DNA of 64,000 nt from Phlebiopsis flavidoalba (taxonomy: Eukaryota > Basidiomycota > Agaricomycetes > Polyporales > Phanerochaetaceae). The stretch covers positions 248,001-312,000 of the forward strand of contig JAOCPU010000040.1 in assembly GCA_035772785.1 (NCBI GenBank), in the 5' to 3' direction. Position numbers and translations under genes: made by a program. Shown here in pieces: positions 52,234-63,260 of the stretch; within the stretch, counting starts at the first letter, position 1, and every line of letters begins with the position of its first letter. Under the pieces are notes generated by a model. That model was not told where the DNA came from and did not search any database. It saw only the letters and a list, made by a program, of their open reading frames with translations.

Positions 52234-54311
52234 TTTGCGTTCTGTACCTTGTCATACTGCGATATTCTGTTTTTCTTTATCTTTCAATGCGATTTCTTGG
52301 ATATCATGGCCATTTGGCCATTTATTATTGAAGGAATGATGTGCTAACCCTAACCCAAATGCTACCATATATGGGTCTTATAGCACCCAATATGGAAGGA
52401 GTTGGGTAATGGCAGGAACAAAAACAGCAGTGCGGTAAGGCATTCAATACATATGAGCACGCATGAAGGTCAGAGTACTTAACATCCAGATGCAAGACAC
52501 CATTTACGTTGTTTCGCAGACCACAACGTTAACGCAGATGGTTGACGGCACGTACCTTTCAATGTGTCGCCAGCCAACTAAAGTAATCGTACACGGCCGC
52601 ACTCGAAACACACAGGTTCAGCAGACGGTAGGCAGATAAACTAGTAAGGCTCACTTCTTTGATTCTCTTTTCCTTTCATTCGTCATTTTGCTCGTCCATT
52701 TTACTCAACGGCACTTTGACAAAAAACCCAAAAGTTGCGATCGACGACGTTGGATTGTTGTTGAATGGGCAGCAGTTCAATGCGCAGCCGGTATGTATGA
52801 TCTACTGTGTAGTAACGAGTTATCTGTTGTACTACTTGACATATCTGAAATGGAGCTACATCCGTACACACGAACGAGAAAAAAACACATTCGTGACATA
52901 CGAACACAGGGCCGACTCGTTGTGCGAGTGTCCCAGACCAGATGATTGCAAGACCGGTGCACAAACATTACCCGTATATTACGCAGATGGCGTCCCTCTT
53001 TCATTTCCATTCATTACTCTTTCTTACCTCTCATGTTCCACTCCCTGTGCGCCCGATACCTGTATAAGTACTCTCAAGGATGGCCAATGCATCCGTCCGC
53101 AAAAGGTCGCTCTTCTCGCCAGCTGTTGTAGCCAATGCTCTGCTTGGGCCATGTGCCATTTCTACACAACTGGTGGTGCACAATAAAGGATGCTGTGGCC
53201 GCACCACGGTCCATGCAATTAAGACTTCATGAGTCATCAGCTCTTCCCGTAGCATAAAGTTCAATGACCGCAACCTAGAGCCAAATATAACGTCATGTTC
53301 TCATTGCGCGGTCACCATGGCCATTCTCGCCTGCATCTTCATTATCGTTACTCTCTGGGGGTGGAGCAAAACCACTTGCCACCTCTCCCGTAGCCTAACG
53401 TCTCGCGCGCTACATTTTCCAGGTCTGTACATCTCTCGAACCACTCTTGCTCAGACATTGGTCAGCTCACTATGGTTCCACCGAAGCGAAGCGAGGCGCC
53501 TCTTGTTCAGAGATTATTGTGATTTCTCGCATCGTAGTTTCAGCATTACACTAAATCTACAACCCATACCAAGTCTAGCACGACGGTCAAGACAGTTAAC
53601 ACTCGGAGAAGGGACGTTTTGACTTGAGAACGAAACCACCACATTTTGGCGCTTAACCTTCGAACTCTTCTCCGTCCTGCGACGTCGTTCCACTCACCTC
53701 TCTACGTCTGTCTCTCTGTCTCTCTGTCTCTGTCTCTATCTCCCTCTCACTTCCTTGGCGTGCCCAACTGGTCTTGTCCGCCACATATTTGCAGGAGTAC
53801 GGCTCTCAATTGTAAGTCTTCGTTACGTTCTGTTCGTTTTAGTAGCACGGTGTTCGCAAAGGTGTAACGTGGCACGTCGAGGAACTAAACAACCACGCTG
53901 GACCTCGAACAACGGTCCTACCGATGGTTGTAAAGTAACGAAGACGTGTCTATGTCACATAAAGATGTATGCACCTACACTTTGGCATTCGACCGCATAC
54001 CTATGTTCGCTCTCAAATGAATCGAACAACGGTTCTGCTGAGTGGGGGATAATGGTTGCGCAAGGGTGCTGGATGTCTGGTCGTACATCTGGGGGTGTGT
54101 ATTGTCATCTGCGATGCCTTGGAGGCTATTCGTATGCTTACCTCCAAACCCAATGAATCGAACAACGGTTCTGCGGGCTTTGGGGCTAAAGCTACGGCGT
54201 AGTCTTCGAGCGTTGAACGAGACGTCGCAGCCCGCATCCTTTGCACTTCATATGGATATATTTGCATGCTCTCCTCGCTAGTACAAATACTCATCTCTGT
54301 GTGCAGACATA
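52234..54311. other. Intergenic with a microsatellite; no supported gene
   Basis: A plus-strand open frame at 52659-53186 (175 codons) has no recognisable domain and is not called. A TCTCTG-type microsatellite lies at about 53701-53745. A 20-bp sequence, GAATCGAACAACGGTTCTGC, occurs at about 54017 and again at about 54155, a direct repeat 138 nt apart just before the TET/JBP-like gene. Confidence 0.45.
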
Positions 54312-56083
54312 ATGGTGCGATCAACGCGAGGTCGGAAGACGTGCGCGATTTTCACCATTCGACCTCGCCGTCGCGTTGGAGAAGGCATCGTCCGACCTCC
54401 TCGCTCTGGAACTCGACGGTCTGCAGGAGACGAAGCAAGTCGAATACAGTCGTCTCAAACTCTCGACGCCTTCGTGAGAGATGCCGTGAGCCTAGATGCG
54501 CGAGAGAGAGGAGCTCGGAGATGACTCTGAAGGGCTACCGCTGGATTATACGCCGACGTCCTCGGCCGGTAGCTCTCCACTCTCCTCGGTTCCTTCCACC
54601 CCTACCTCAGAGCTTGAAGCAACCAAACCGCGTGGCCTCCTCGAAAAAACAAACAGAACACAAGGGCGGTGCGGCCAGCGCGCCGTCGACGGCGCAAACG
54701 TCAGGCCAAGGCATTGCTAACGAAGGATCCCTCGTTGCTTGAAGATACGCTCTTCAACCTCCATCAAGTATCGTGACACGGAGAGACTGAAGACACGGTT
54801 TCAACGCTCGTGTTCTGCCTGCAGCTAACGGTTGCCTACATCGCCTCCGGCCCATCCGTGCGACCCGATCACTCCTGTCGCACTGCCCCTCGCAAAACTA
54901 TTGAACGATGGCTACAAGTTGGTGAAATGGAATGGATGGTGAGTGCTGCATACCATTCTTCATGACGCTGAACTGAACCTCTTATCTTCTAGTGATCCGA
55001 AGAACATCGTTGACGTCGAAACTCAATCCTTCGTGCATCTTGCAGGTCGACCTACAAACGATCCCACATGGGATACTGCGCTTGCCGACCTGTGCGCGGT
55101 CTGCCATCGATGAAGCTGGCACGAAGCTTAAGTTCGGCAAAAAGCAAGATCGTCGGGGCACGTTCAAGACTATTGCATACGGCATCTCCTTCGGAGGTGG
55201 TCAAAGGGTACGTAACAAACCTTTGCCCATAACATCATGCTCAAGCACTTTCTCAGCGGCCGGGGAAACTTGCGTCAGTCTCGAAACACAATCAGCGCGT
55301 CCTAGAGGACCTCTTCAACAATCCACACATGAAGAGAATTATGGGCTTCGGCGAACAGTGCGTTTACGAAGTCTTTCGCTTAACCCGCCTGATCTTTTGT
55401 TACTCTGGCGCAGGTGTCGTCGCGTTTCAATTCCCGAAGCTGTATCGAGAATATGCCGATACAACTGGGCGCACTCCTCGAAAAGCATACCTACCTTAAG
55501 CCGATCAACCCCGAGTTGATGATATGGGGTCCACAGCTCCTGCCGCCTTCGGATCAACTTCGGCCGGCGTGGTCACCTATGAGCATCGCGACTTTGGGAA
55601 CAAGGCCAACGGAATCTGCCCTATATTCTGCTTTGGGGATTTTGATCCCACTCGTGGGGGGCATATTATTCTTCGCCAGTTTGAAGCTGGTCATCGAGTT
55701 TCCACCCGGGTACCCCTTATTTCTCGAGACTGTCCCTTAGGCGGACTGCAACTGCGCTCGATCACGGTAATGTCCCGCGTTGCACTACAACGAGAAACGC
55801 ACGTCCTTCACGCAGTATGCTGCGGGTGGACTTTTTCCGCTGGGTTTGCCGTACGGGATTCCAGAAGTGGGAGGACTTCTTATTAAGAAACAAGACTGCT
55901 GCCCTCAAAGAGGAGGCAAAGAGGACCACCTACTGGAAGGCAAGCAGTGGAGAAGTTCTCCAGAGCAGGACAGCTCCACGAAGATCGGGTTCAAGCAGGA
56001 CTTGTGATTGCCAAACCGGCTGTGTAATGCTGGCTGTGGACGCATGCATACGCAGTTCATTAAGTAGCATTTGTAGGACTTAA
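54312..56083 (+). CDS. TET/JBP-like 2-oxoglutarate/Fe(II) dioxygenase (frame-disrupted)
   Basis: Relative of the TET/JBP enzymes that oxidise 5-methylcytosine or thymine in DNA. After a basic N-terminus, the conserved region starts with LPLAKLLNDGYKLVKWNG (about 54885-54945), then FVHLAGRPTNDPTWDTALAD, then KTIAYGISFGGGQR, then FQFPKLYREYADTTGRTPRK. The iron-binding HxD is YEHRDFGNKANG (His codon 55584, Asp codon 55590), followed by FGDFDPTRGGHIIL and LKLVIEFPPG. The distal His is in DHGNVP (55763-55765) and the 2-oxoglutarate Arg is in KRTSFTQYAAGGLF (Arg codon 55798). All metal and cofactor residues can be seen. The HxD, distal His and Arg lie in three different frames within 215 nt, so at least one real indel interrupts the core. 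The end is between 56007 and 56083. It is followed directly by the KDZ transposase. Confidence 0.85.
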
Positions 56084-56282
56084 TAATAGTAATGCCGTAA
56101 TACACAACGCGTATGGTAGACACGTGATCTTGTTTAACGTTCGGATTCTGCCGTCCTCACACTCTACGCGTAGATGACAGCTTCATCCCCCTCTTATAAG
56201 CCAAACTTCCCCCTCCCGGCCAAATCCTCATGCTCTTCTTCCTGTTTCTCCACCTCTGTACACTCTCTGTTATATTTCTCCA

Positions 56283-59200
56283 ATGGGCAAGAAAAAACGC
56301 CGCCGGAGGCCGCCCCCGTTCTCGAGAGTCATTCATCCTCGGTGGTCTCGGCAGTACGAAGTCTGATCTCAAGCGCAGACGTATCATTGAGACAACGAGC
56401 GCGAAGTTTTTCTCGGAGGATTTCCTTGGTGACCTCGATCCCCTTCCTCTCGACCAGGCGACCGTTGCTCAGAACGAACTTGGCGACATTGAGTATAGTA
56501 TCGGCGAAACGGACAGTCTCGGCACGGAAAACATATCACGCAACATATCTGTACAGGCCATTTCGAAGGCGAAACGATACGTGAATTCGGTGAGCTTCTC
56601 GAGTCCCAGTCGAAGTAAACCCCACTGATTATAGATTCAGGATGTTCCCCTCTCCACCTGGCTCCAGTTCCGTGCCGAATATCTTGACGAACTACTTCGC
56701 GTCAAGGGCCGTGTCCACGGAGTGACTGGCTGTTCGCTGTGTACATCAGAAGATGCACCCCTATCGCTGCATAGACTGTTTTGGTCTTGATCAGATGTGC
56801 CACGATTGTTGCCGCCACGAGCACATGAAGTCACCTCTTCATCGCATTCAAGTGTGTGTGTGTGCTTCAGTCTGGATTGACTTTCGTCTACTTACGGCTT
56901 CTGTAGCGATGGCACCGGTACTTATTTCGCGCAGACAACCCTGAACGAGATGGGGCTGGCCGTCCGCTTCGGTCATCGAGGCAACGAGCCCTGTGTCCAC
57001 ACCCAATCGAGAAGAAGCTGTTCGTTCTCCACGTCAACGGTATGCCACCACGTCAACGCCGTATTCTGCGGCTGCAACGGCAACCTTTCAATCCGCCAGC
57101 AACTCCTACGGGCCACCTACTTTCCTGCCACCCCTCTAGACACCCGAAAACATGCGCAACGTTTGAAACTCATGCGCCTATTTCACGGCCTCAACTTACA
57201 AGGGAACCTCACGGCATACGACTTCTACCGCTCATTGGAGATGCTAAGTAATGGCTGGAAAGAGACCAAGCTACCTGTGAGTTTCCTCGCACATCTTTGT
57301 GACCAGAACTCAGCTCATTGCCGTCTTCAAGGATCGCCGACAGACCTTTATGCTAATGGTACGCGAATGGCGGAACTTGCAATTGCTGAAACGCGGCGGG
57401 TGTGGGCACAATCCCGAAGGCCTCGACTCCATTGCATCCGTGCTCACTTGCCCCGTGCCCTATAGGGCTTGCCCTCATCCCAAGGTCAACCTTCCGGACA
57501 GATGGGAAGATGTCCCCGCTAAGGATTCGTATGTCTCGTCTATTGCTACCACTCTTTGCTCGCGCCTGATGTATAGTTGAAGTTTTATTTACCAACAGGT
57601 GATATGCACAGACTGTAACTTTCGTGTCAAGAACCAATACAGGTCGACAAAGAAGCCTGACGTCTCGTTATCGAACGGATGGTCCTATTTCGTGGGAGTG
57701 GGCAAAATACATCGCGCATGTCTCACAGTTTGCGTCACAGGATGAGGTGAGTCATGCGCATGCGCTGTTCATTGTCTAGAGATTGACATCAGCATAGATG
57801 AGCACTTGTGCGGGGCACATTTTTTCAAGCTCTCAACCTTGCCAACGTGAAAAAGGCAAAGGGCTTGAGCTCTACAGGAGTTGTCGCTGCTCTCCGTGCT
57901 CGTGCCGACACGAGCTTTTTCGAGCTTTTTCACCTTACTGTCCATCCGAGCGGCATTGGCGACCTTCAACGTGGTGAACGTGTGAGGTCTTTCACTGCAA
58001 CGTGAGCATGTACATGCTAATCGATTTTCTTCATTCTCTTCCCCAGGTTTTGCAACGTCGACTTTGTATTCACGTCTACGCTCGTCGGTGTTATGGCCAA
58101 GCGTGGTCATGGCGACGACGTATGACATCGCATGTCAATACTTCGTCAAGTACTGGGAGCGCATGCTCAAGCTCCCAGCGGAGCTTCGCCTGACACATCA
58201 AGGGACGACGATATTGTTGCCAAGGTACCCAAGGCGCATCTCGAAGTCCATCAGGCAGCGTGTCGTGTCGATGGAAGATACTCTTTAAATTACACGGACG
58301 GCGCGGGACGACGAACGGATGGCGAGGGTGTTGAAAGGCTGTGGGCGTGGCTGAATAAAGCAGCGCCCAGCGTGAAGGAGATGGGTCCGTCGTCGCGTCG
58401 AGAAACAATCGACGACTTCTGTGGGTTCGCGGGCTGGCGGAAAACTCTCAATCTTGGTGCGTGATTGGCTACTATCCCTTATATCTCTGACTAACGGCTG
58501 GCATCTCCGTCTTCAGACAACGAGCTCTGTCGAAAAATGGTCGAAGCCATGCGCGAAGCTGCGATACACTCTGAAGAGTTCTTCATGCTCGATGCACGCC
58601 TCCGACAGCAGTATCCTGCTCAAATACAAGAGTGGGAAAGCCCTGCTCTCGGCGTGGGTGGTAGACCCTACTAAACCATGTCCTTACCTATGGGAAGAGC
58701 AAAGTAAGCACACTCACATCTTTCTGAGCAATGGTGGTCTGACTTCGTCTCTCTGATTTAGATATAACACTTGCTGATGTACGCGATCGGGCTTGCCGAA
58801 GAAGAGGAGCGCGAAGTCCCATCAGCCGACACGACTCGCGCCACTGCGGAGACGTCTACCCTATCATTTGTTAGCCTTGGCCTTGAGATTGAGACTACGC
58901 AGTAAGTCACCATTACTTCCTGTTCAGACTTTGTCTTATGTATATGATATTGCAGGCGGGCGTTGGCTCTTGATGTTCAGACGAACCCTACTGTTCATGC
59001 TTTGTCACGAACGAATCGTCGGGACCGGCGAAGGGCCCTCCGGAAGAAGATTATCGACTTTCGTCGTGCACAGGCCATACATATGCCCGGGCTGGAGTCG
59101 CACGTGCAGTTCGCTGCCAATGGCTCGGTCATTGATGCCATCGACGAGCCCGAAGATGTTGCGCTGTACCTTCCATCTACCCCCAGTCTTCCATCTACTG

Positions 59201-60054
59201 TGCGCTCTCGTGTCTGCTCTGCGCGTCTTGTGAACATCGAGACTCAACTCCGCGAAGCTCAAGCACACGAGGCGTTGGACGATCTTCGTCGAAGTCTCAG
59301 AACGAGAGCTTTTGCCAATAAGTTCACACGGACCCACGTTACTGGCCAGAGGCTCAACACGCGAGCAAGAAGCTGGCAAGCCACCATTGATAGACGGGCT
59401 ACAGAAGCAGCACGGCGTTACCGCCTTGCGCATGCCGCGCTCCTGCAGCTTCGCGGTTCCGGTACCTGGCAAGACGCGTTACCGATACTCAAGGACGACG
59501 ACATTCGCTCAATCAATGAACGCGCACTCACGGCCCAGGAGAAAGAGGAGCGCGCTGCCTTACGCAAAGAGGTTGGCCTCCCAGAGGAGGGAGTGTTCGG
59601 TACGCCAATGCAGGAAGGTGTGGCAATTGGTGAAGGCCGGCGGACCTTGTCGTGGATCTGGCTTTTGCCATGAGGCAAAAGCGAGGCCGACGATGACTCA
59701 CAGATGCATACAAGTAAGCCCACAATTGTTTGACTCAGCATCTCTGCTGACCTTTACTTCCCAGCCCTTCGTATTGAATGGGCCAAGTCGAGGGCACGTT
59801 GCTTGCGATGGCTGGAAGAAATCGTTCTCGTCAACGAGGAGATGCGGCGCGCCGTGGCGTATTGCGATTGGAAAGCCCATTGGTGGGAGACACAAGCCCA
59901 GAGGCGCTCCGATGCAGAGCCACCTCTGCTTGAGGGTCTCGCTGCATATGCTTGGGAGCACGCTGCTGCCGACGAACGCAGACTTGCCGAGAGATGGAGA
60001 GCAAAATTTCTCCCTGCTCAGCAGGCGGCGGAAGATTTTGTCAACATTGCATAA
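56283..60054 (+). CDS. KDZ-family transposase with CxC2-type cysteine cluster
   Basis: Transposase of the Kyakuja-Dileera-Zisupton superfamily. It opens with MGKKKRRRR. A conserved linker (KRYVNS, intron, DVPLSTWLQFRAEYLDELLR) leads to a zinc-binding cysteine cluster (GCSLC, RCIDCFGLDQMCHDC, HEHMKSPLHR) at about 56735-56850, then FHGLNLQGNLTAYDFYRSLE and ACPHPKVNLPDRWED. The catalytic region shows TDCNFRVKNQ (Asp codon 57611-57613), GIGDLQRGE, YDIACQY (58121-58140) and GRTDGEGVERLWAWLNKAAP (about 58308-58365), matching the expected D, D, E pattern. The C-terminus has EEMRRAVAYCDWKAHWW and ends in AAEDFVNIA with the stop at 60052-60054. Introns separate several blocks; some frame changes, for example between 57820 and 57860, look like indels. 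Terminal repeats were not found. Confidence 0.92.
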
Positions 60055-60236
60055 ACCCGAGGCTACAAAGGAGAACAAAGGCCGCCGCCGCGCCCAATGA
60101 GACCCCCCCCCGTCTTCCTCGAGGTCGTCGTAGACGAAGATGAAGAGGACGACGATAACGTCGATGATATTGACATGGCAGAGGTGCTTGGCATTGATGC
60201 ATAGGTACTACCTGTATCCTCCCGCCGTCCTGCCGT

Positions 60237-60480
60237 CCTGCCGCCTCGCCGCCTCGCCGCCTCGCCGCCTCACCGCCTCGCCACCTCGCCGCCCCGTCAC
60301 CTCACCACCTTCCATTCTCGCCTCCTCACTGTCCTGCCGTCTCGCCGCCTCGCCATCTCGCCGCCTCGCCATCTCGCCGCCTCGCCATCTCGCCGCCTCG
60401 CCATCTCGCCGCCTCGCCATCTCGCCGCCTCGCCATCTCGCCGCCTCTCGCCGTCTCGCCGCCTTGCTGCCTCGCCACGT
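60237..60480. repeat. 16-bp minisatellite CGCCGCCTCGCCATCT
   Basis: Six perfect head-to-tail copies of CGCCGCCTCGCCATCT lie at 60343-60438, with degenerate copies on both sides. It lies about 180 bp downstream of the KDZ stop codon. The open frames through it on both strands are a consequence of the repeat. Confidence 0.93.
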
Positions 60481-60529
60481 TGCCACCACTCCACGTCGCC
60501 ATCTCGCAGTTTCGCCGTCCCAGACGCGC

Positions 60530-61075
60530 CACCAAAAGTGCGCCACCCCGAACGCGCTACGCACGGCGAGCCCAGACGCGTCACCCCGCACGTGCCACCC
60601 CGCACGCGCGCACGCTCGAACGGCCAGCCCAGACGCGTCACCCCGCACGCTCACCCATTACGGCCAGCCCGAACGCGCCACCCCGAACGCGCACGCGCGG
60701 CGGGCCCAGACGCGTCACCCCGAACGCGTCACCGCCGCACGCGACACGCACGGCCACCCCGAACGCGCCACCCTGAACGCGCACGCACGGCCCACCCCGA
60801 ACGCGCCACCCCGATCCGAACGCGCACGCACGGCCAGCCCAGACGCGTCACCCCGCACGCTCACGCACGGCCAGCCCAAACGCGCCACCCCGAACGTGTC
60901 ACCCCCGAACGCGCCACCCCCGAACGCGCGCACGCTGCGCGGCCAGCCCAGACGCTCACACCCCGAACGGGCATGCCCCGACCAGCCCGGATGTAAACCA
61001 TGCGGCGATCCACCCCCCCACCCCGCCCCACCCCGCCCCACCCCGCCCCAACCCGCCCCGCCCGCCTGACTCGCC
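60530..61075. repeat. Degenerate GC-rich repeat array
   Basis: Variants of GACGCGTCACCCCG and GAACGCGCCACCCCG alternate with GCACGCACGGCCAGCCC over about 430 bp in an irregular, higher-order pattern. The array then passes into a short run of a 10-bp unit, CCACCCCGCC, at about 61008-61060. No gene is assigned. Confidence 0.85.
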
Positions 61076-62840
61076 ACCTGCCCATGTACGCGCCCGCCAC
61101 CGCCCGCCGCCCGCCGCCGCCGCACCGCCCGCCGCCCGCGCGCACGTTCTGCCCGCCGACCCGCATGCCATTTTCCCATACGCCACCGCTTGCCATATCA
61201 GTATGTATGTAGTGTCTAGTGTAGTTTACCTCTGCGAGCGTTTCGAAATGTATGAGTTTTGAAAGCTGCTGGGCAGCTCCACCGGGCCCTTGCGGCTCCT
61301 TTTCGAAACGGCACCCCCAGCCCCAAATCTTTCCCCCCTGGGCGCCATTCTTGCGCCAGCGGTTTCATAAGTCAGGCTCTACCATGGCTGGCCTGTTTCT
61401 TGAAATCTCTACATGCACGCCTGGCGTCGTGGTTGTGTACGTTTGTAGCTAGCCTTAGCGTGCTGTGTTCAGCCTTGATGCGCTGTGTTTAGCCTTGTCA
61501 TAAAAGCGTTGTGACGTCCTTGTTGCGTCTTGCTTGTCCTCGTCGGGGCATCTTTGGCGCACGCTGTGTTCGGCGGCGCGTCGCGTCCGCAGAGGCGTCG
61601 AGGAGGGCCTCCAGCGTTGTGCAGGAGTCAAGTGATCCGGCGGTGGCACGTTCGGCGAGGGTGAGTGCGGCAAGGTCGGTGAACCGTGAGGAGGGCGTGG
61701 TGGCAGGCGAGGAGGAACGCGGCGCCGAGGGGCGTTGCGCGCGTCGGCGTCGGCGGCGCGGAGGATCTGCGGAGCGGCGGCGGCCGGGGTGCCTTGGCTG
61801 TCAAAGACAAATGTGTGTGGCATGGGGGCGTTGGCGGATATGGTGATGGGGGAGACGGGCGAGCTGATGTGAGCGGACGGTTTAAGCAAAGGAAAGACCA
61901 GATGTGCAAAGTGTGTGTGCAGCTGCCCACGCGGGCTGCTATGCACACCAAGCACATGCTTGTGTCCTAGCAATGGTGCGTAGCCGGCATGCGTGAGGCT
62001 TCGGCGTAGATGCACGACCACAAAGCGGTCAGCAAGCACATCGCTGTGCGCGAGCCTATGGCCTGTATGCATGATCAAGCGGCGGTCGGCAGTGGGTTGG
62101 CGTGTCCAGTAGGTATTTGGATGGACTGGGGACCTGTATTCGCTCCCAGGTGTCTTCGGGGTGCGCTTCTGCACATGGGAGGGGCGTATGGGTGGGGGAG
62201 TAGCAGGGTAGAAGAAAATGCGCACCTGCGCTGCCGAGCTCGTAAACTCGCCGCGGCAGGCATGAGAAGTAAGTAAAATCAGTAATCGACTCACATTTCT
62301 CAATGGTCTATACACACTCTTAGAGGGCGCGTGTGTGGGACAGTTCAAGATGTGGCCGGCTGCTGCTGGAGTTCAGTTTGGTGGCCGCACGAGAGGACAA
62401 GTCACACACCTGTAACCAAGAACCCCGCAGGTTCGTTTCTATTCCCACAGTGTGTCTAAGCTATCATTCCGGTCTCGTTACGCGTCGTTTACTGCTGGTA
62501 TGGTCATGCTTGGGGGAGGTTGGCCGTTATGGGTAGGCCCTAGGGTAGGTGGTGTGCGTGTTGAACACCAGCAGACGACGAGCAGCAAGGGAGAGCTCGA
62601 GAGAAGATGCAACAGGGTTCAGAGACTTCCAAAGGAAGCTTCCGCGAGGAAATGAGAGAAATATGAGACGCTGTTCTCGTGAACGGCGGTGGAGGATGGG
62701 GAGCAAGAGGTAGAGTCTCGCGGGCGCTTCGGACTTGGAACTCCCACGCGCCGCAAGCGCCGGTGTTCCTCCACGGTTCCTCGCTCGCTCACCTGGTGAA
62801 TTACCGGTAAGCATGTAAGTCATTGACCGTGTACAGAAAT
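61076..62840. other. Intergenic, no supported gene
   Basis: A minus-strand open frame of 297 codons (61455-62348) and several shorter frames are present but carry no recognisable domain and have biased composition. Nothing else is supported. Confidence 0.4.
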
Positions 62841-62841
62841 A

Positions 62842-63260
62842 AATTATGGAATATCATTTGTGAATTGGTTGAGCCAGTATTGGCCCACGCCCGCTATTCA
62901 CGTATCGGCGTGCGCACGAGCCGAACGCAGCTCGGTGAGGAGCGCGCCCGGTAGCAACCCGGTAGAGTGTGAGTATTATAGTAGATATCATTAACATTAT
63001 TTTCATAGTCTATTTTACATAAACTATTAAACCATCTTGTAATTTGATTATTTAGGCACACTGGCAAACTGGCGTGTTCCGTTCACGTACCAGCGCGCGA
63101 CGAGCCGAGCGCAGCTTGGCGAGAAGCGCGCCCGATAGAACACCATTGTGAGCACCAATTAACAAATGCTGCAGATACTTATTATTAGTCACACAAAATT
63201 ATTCATAAATTGGTCGAGCCAGAAATGGCCCACACCTGCTAGTAGTGTGCGCAGGACTTG
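62842..63260. repeat. Interleaved direct repeats
   Basis: Unit A (GAATTGGTTGAGCCAGTATTGGCCCACGCCCGCT-like) begins near 62860 and recurs, diverged, near 63206. Unit B (CGAGCCGAACGCAGCTCGGTGAGGAGCGCGCCC-like) begins near 62918 and recurs near 63092. The order A-B-spacer-B-A suggests a duplicated or nested repetitive element. Its class is unknown. Confidence 0.65.

Noticed and set aside
52659..53186. 175-codon open frame on the plus strand with several Cys residues
   Set aside because: No recognisable motif, no consistent splice context, and stop-free length possible by chance.
60343..60438. Regular short repeats resembling a CRISPR array
   Set aside because: The units are contiguous with no unique spacers, and the genome is eukaryotic.
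60140..61069. Open frame of about 300 codons with runs of LAASPPRR-like and TRHPERA-like units, and antisense partners
   Set aside because: It is simply the translation of the minisatellite arrays.
61455..62348. 297-codon open frame on the minus strand
   Set aside because: No domain, Pro/His/Ser-biased, and with an overlapping open frame on the other strand; not enough to call a gene.
62910..63140. Possible 5S rRNA or other structured RNA repeats
   Set aside because: The GC-rich duplicated motif did not match any rRNA, snRNA or tRNA pattern I know.
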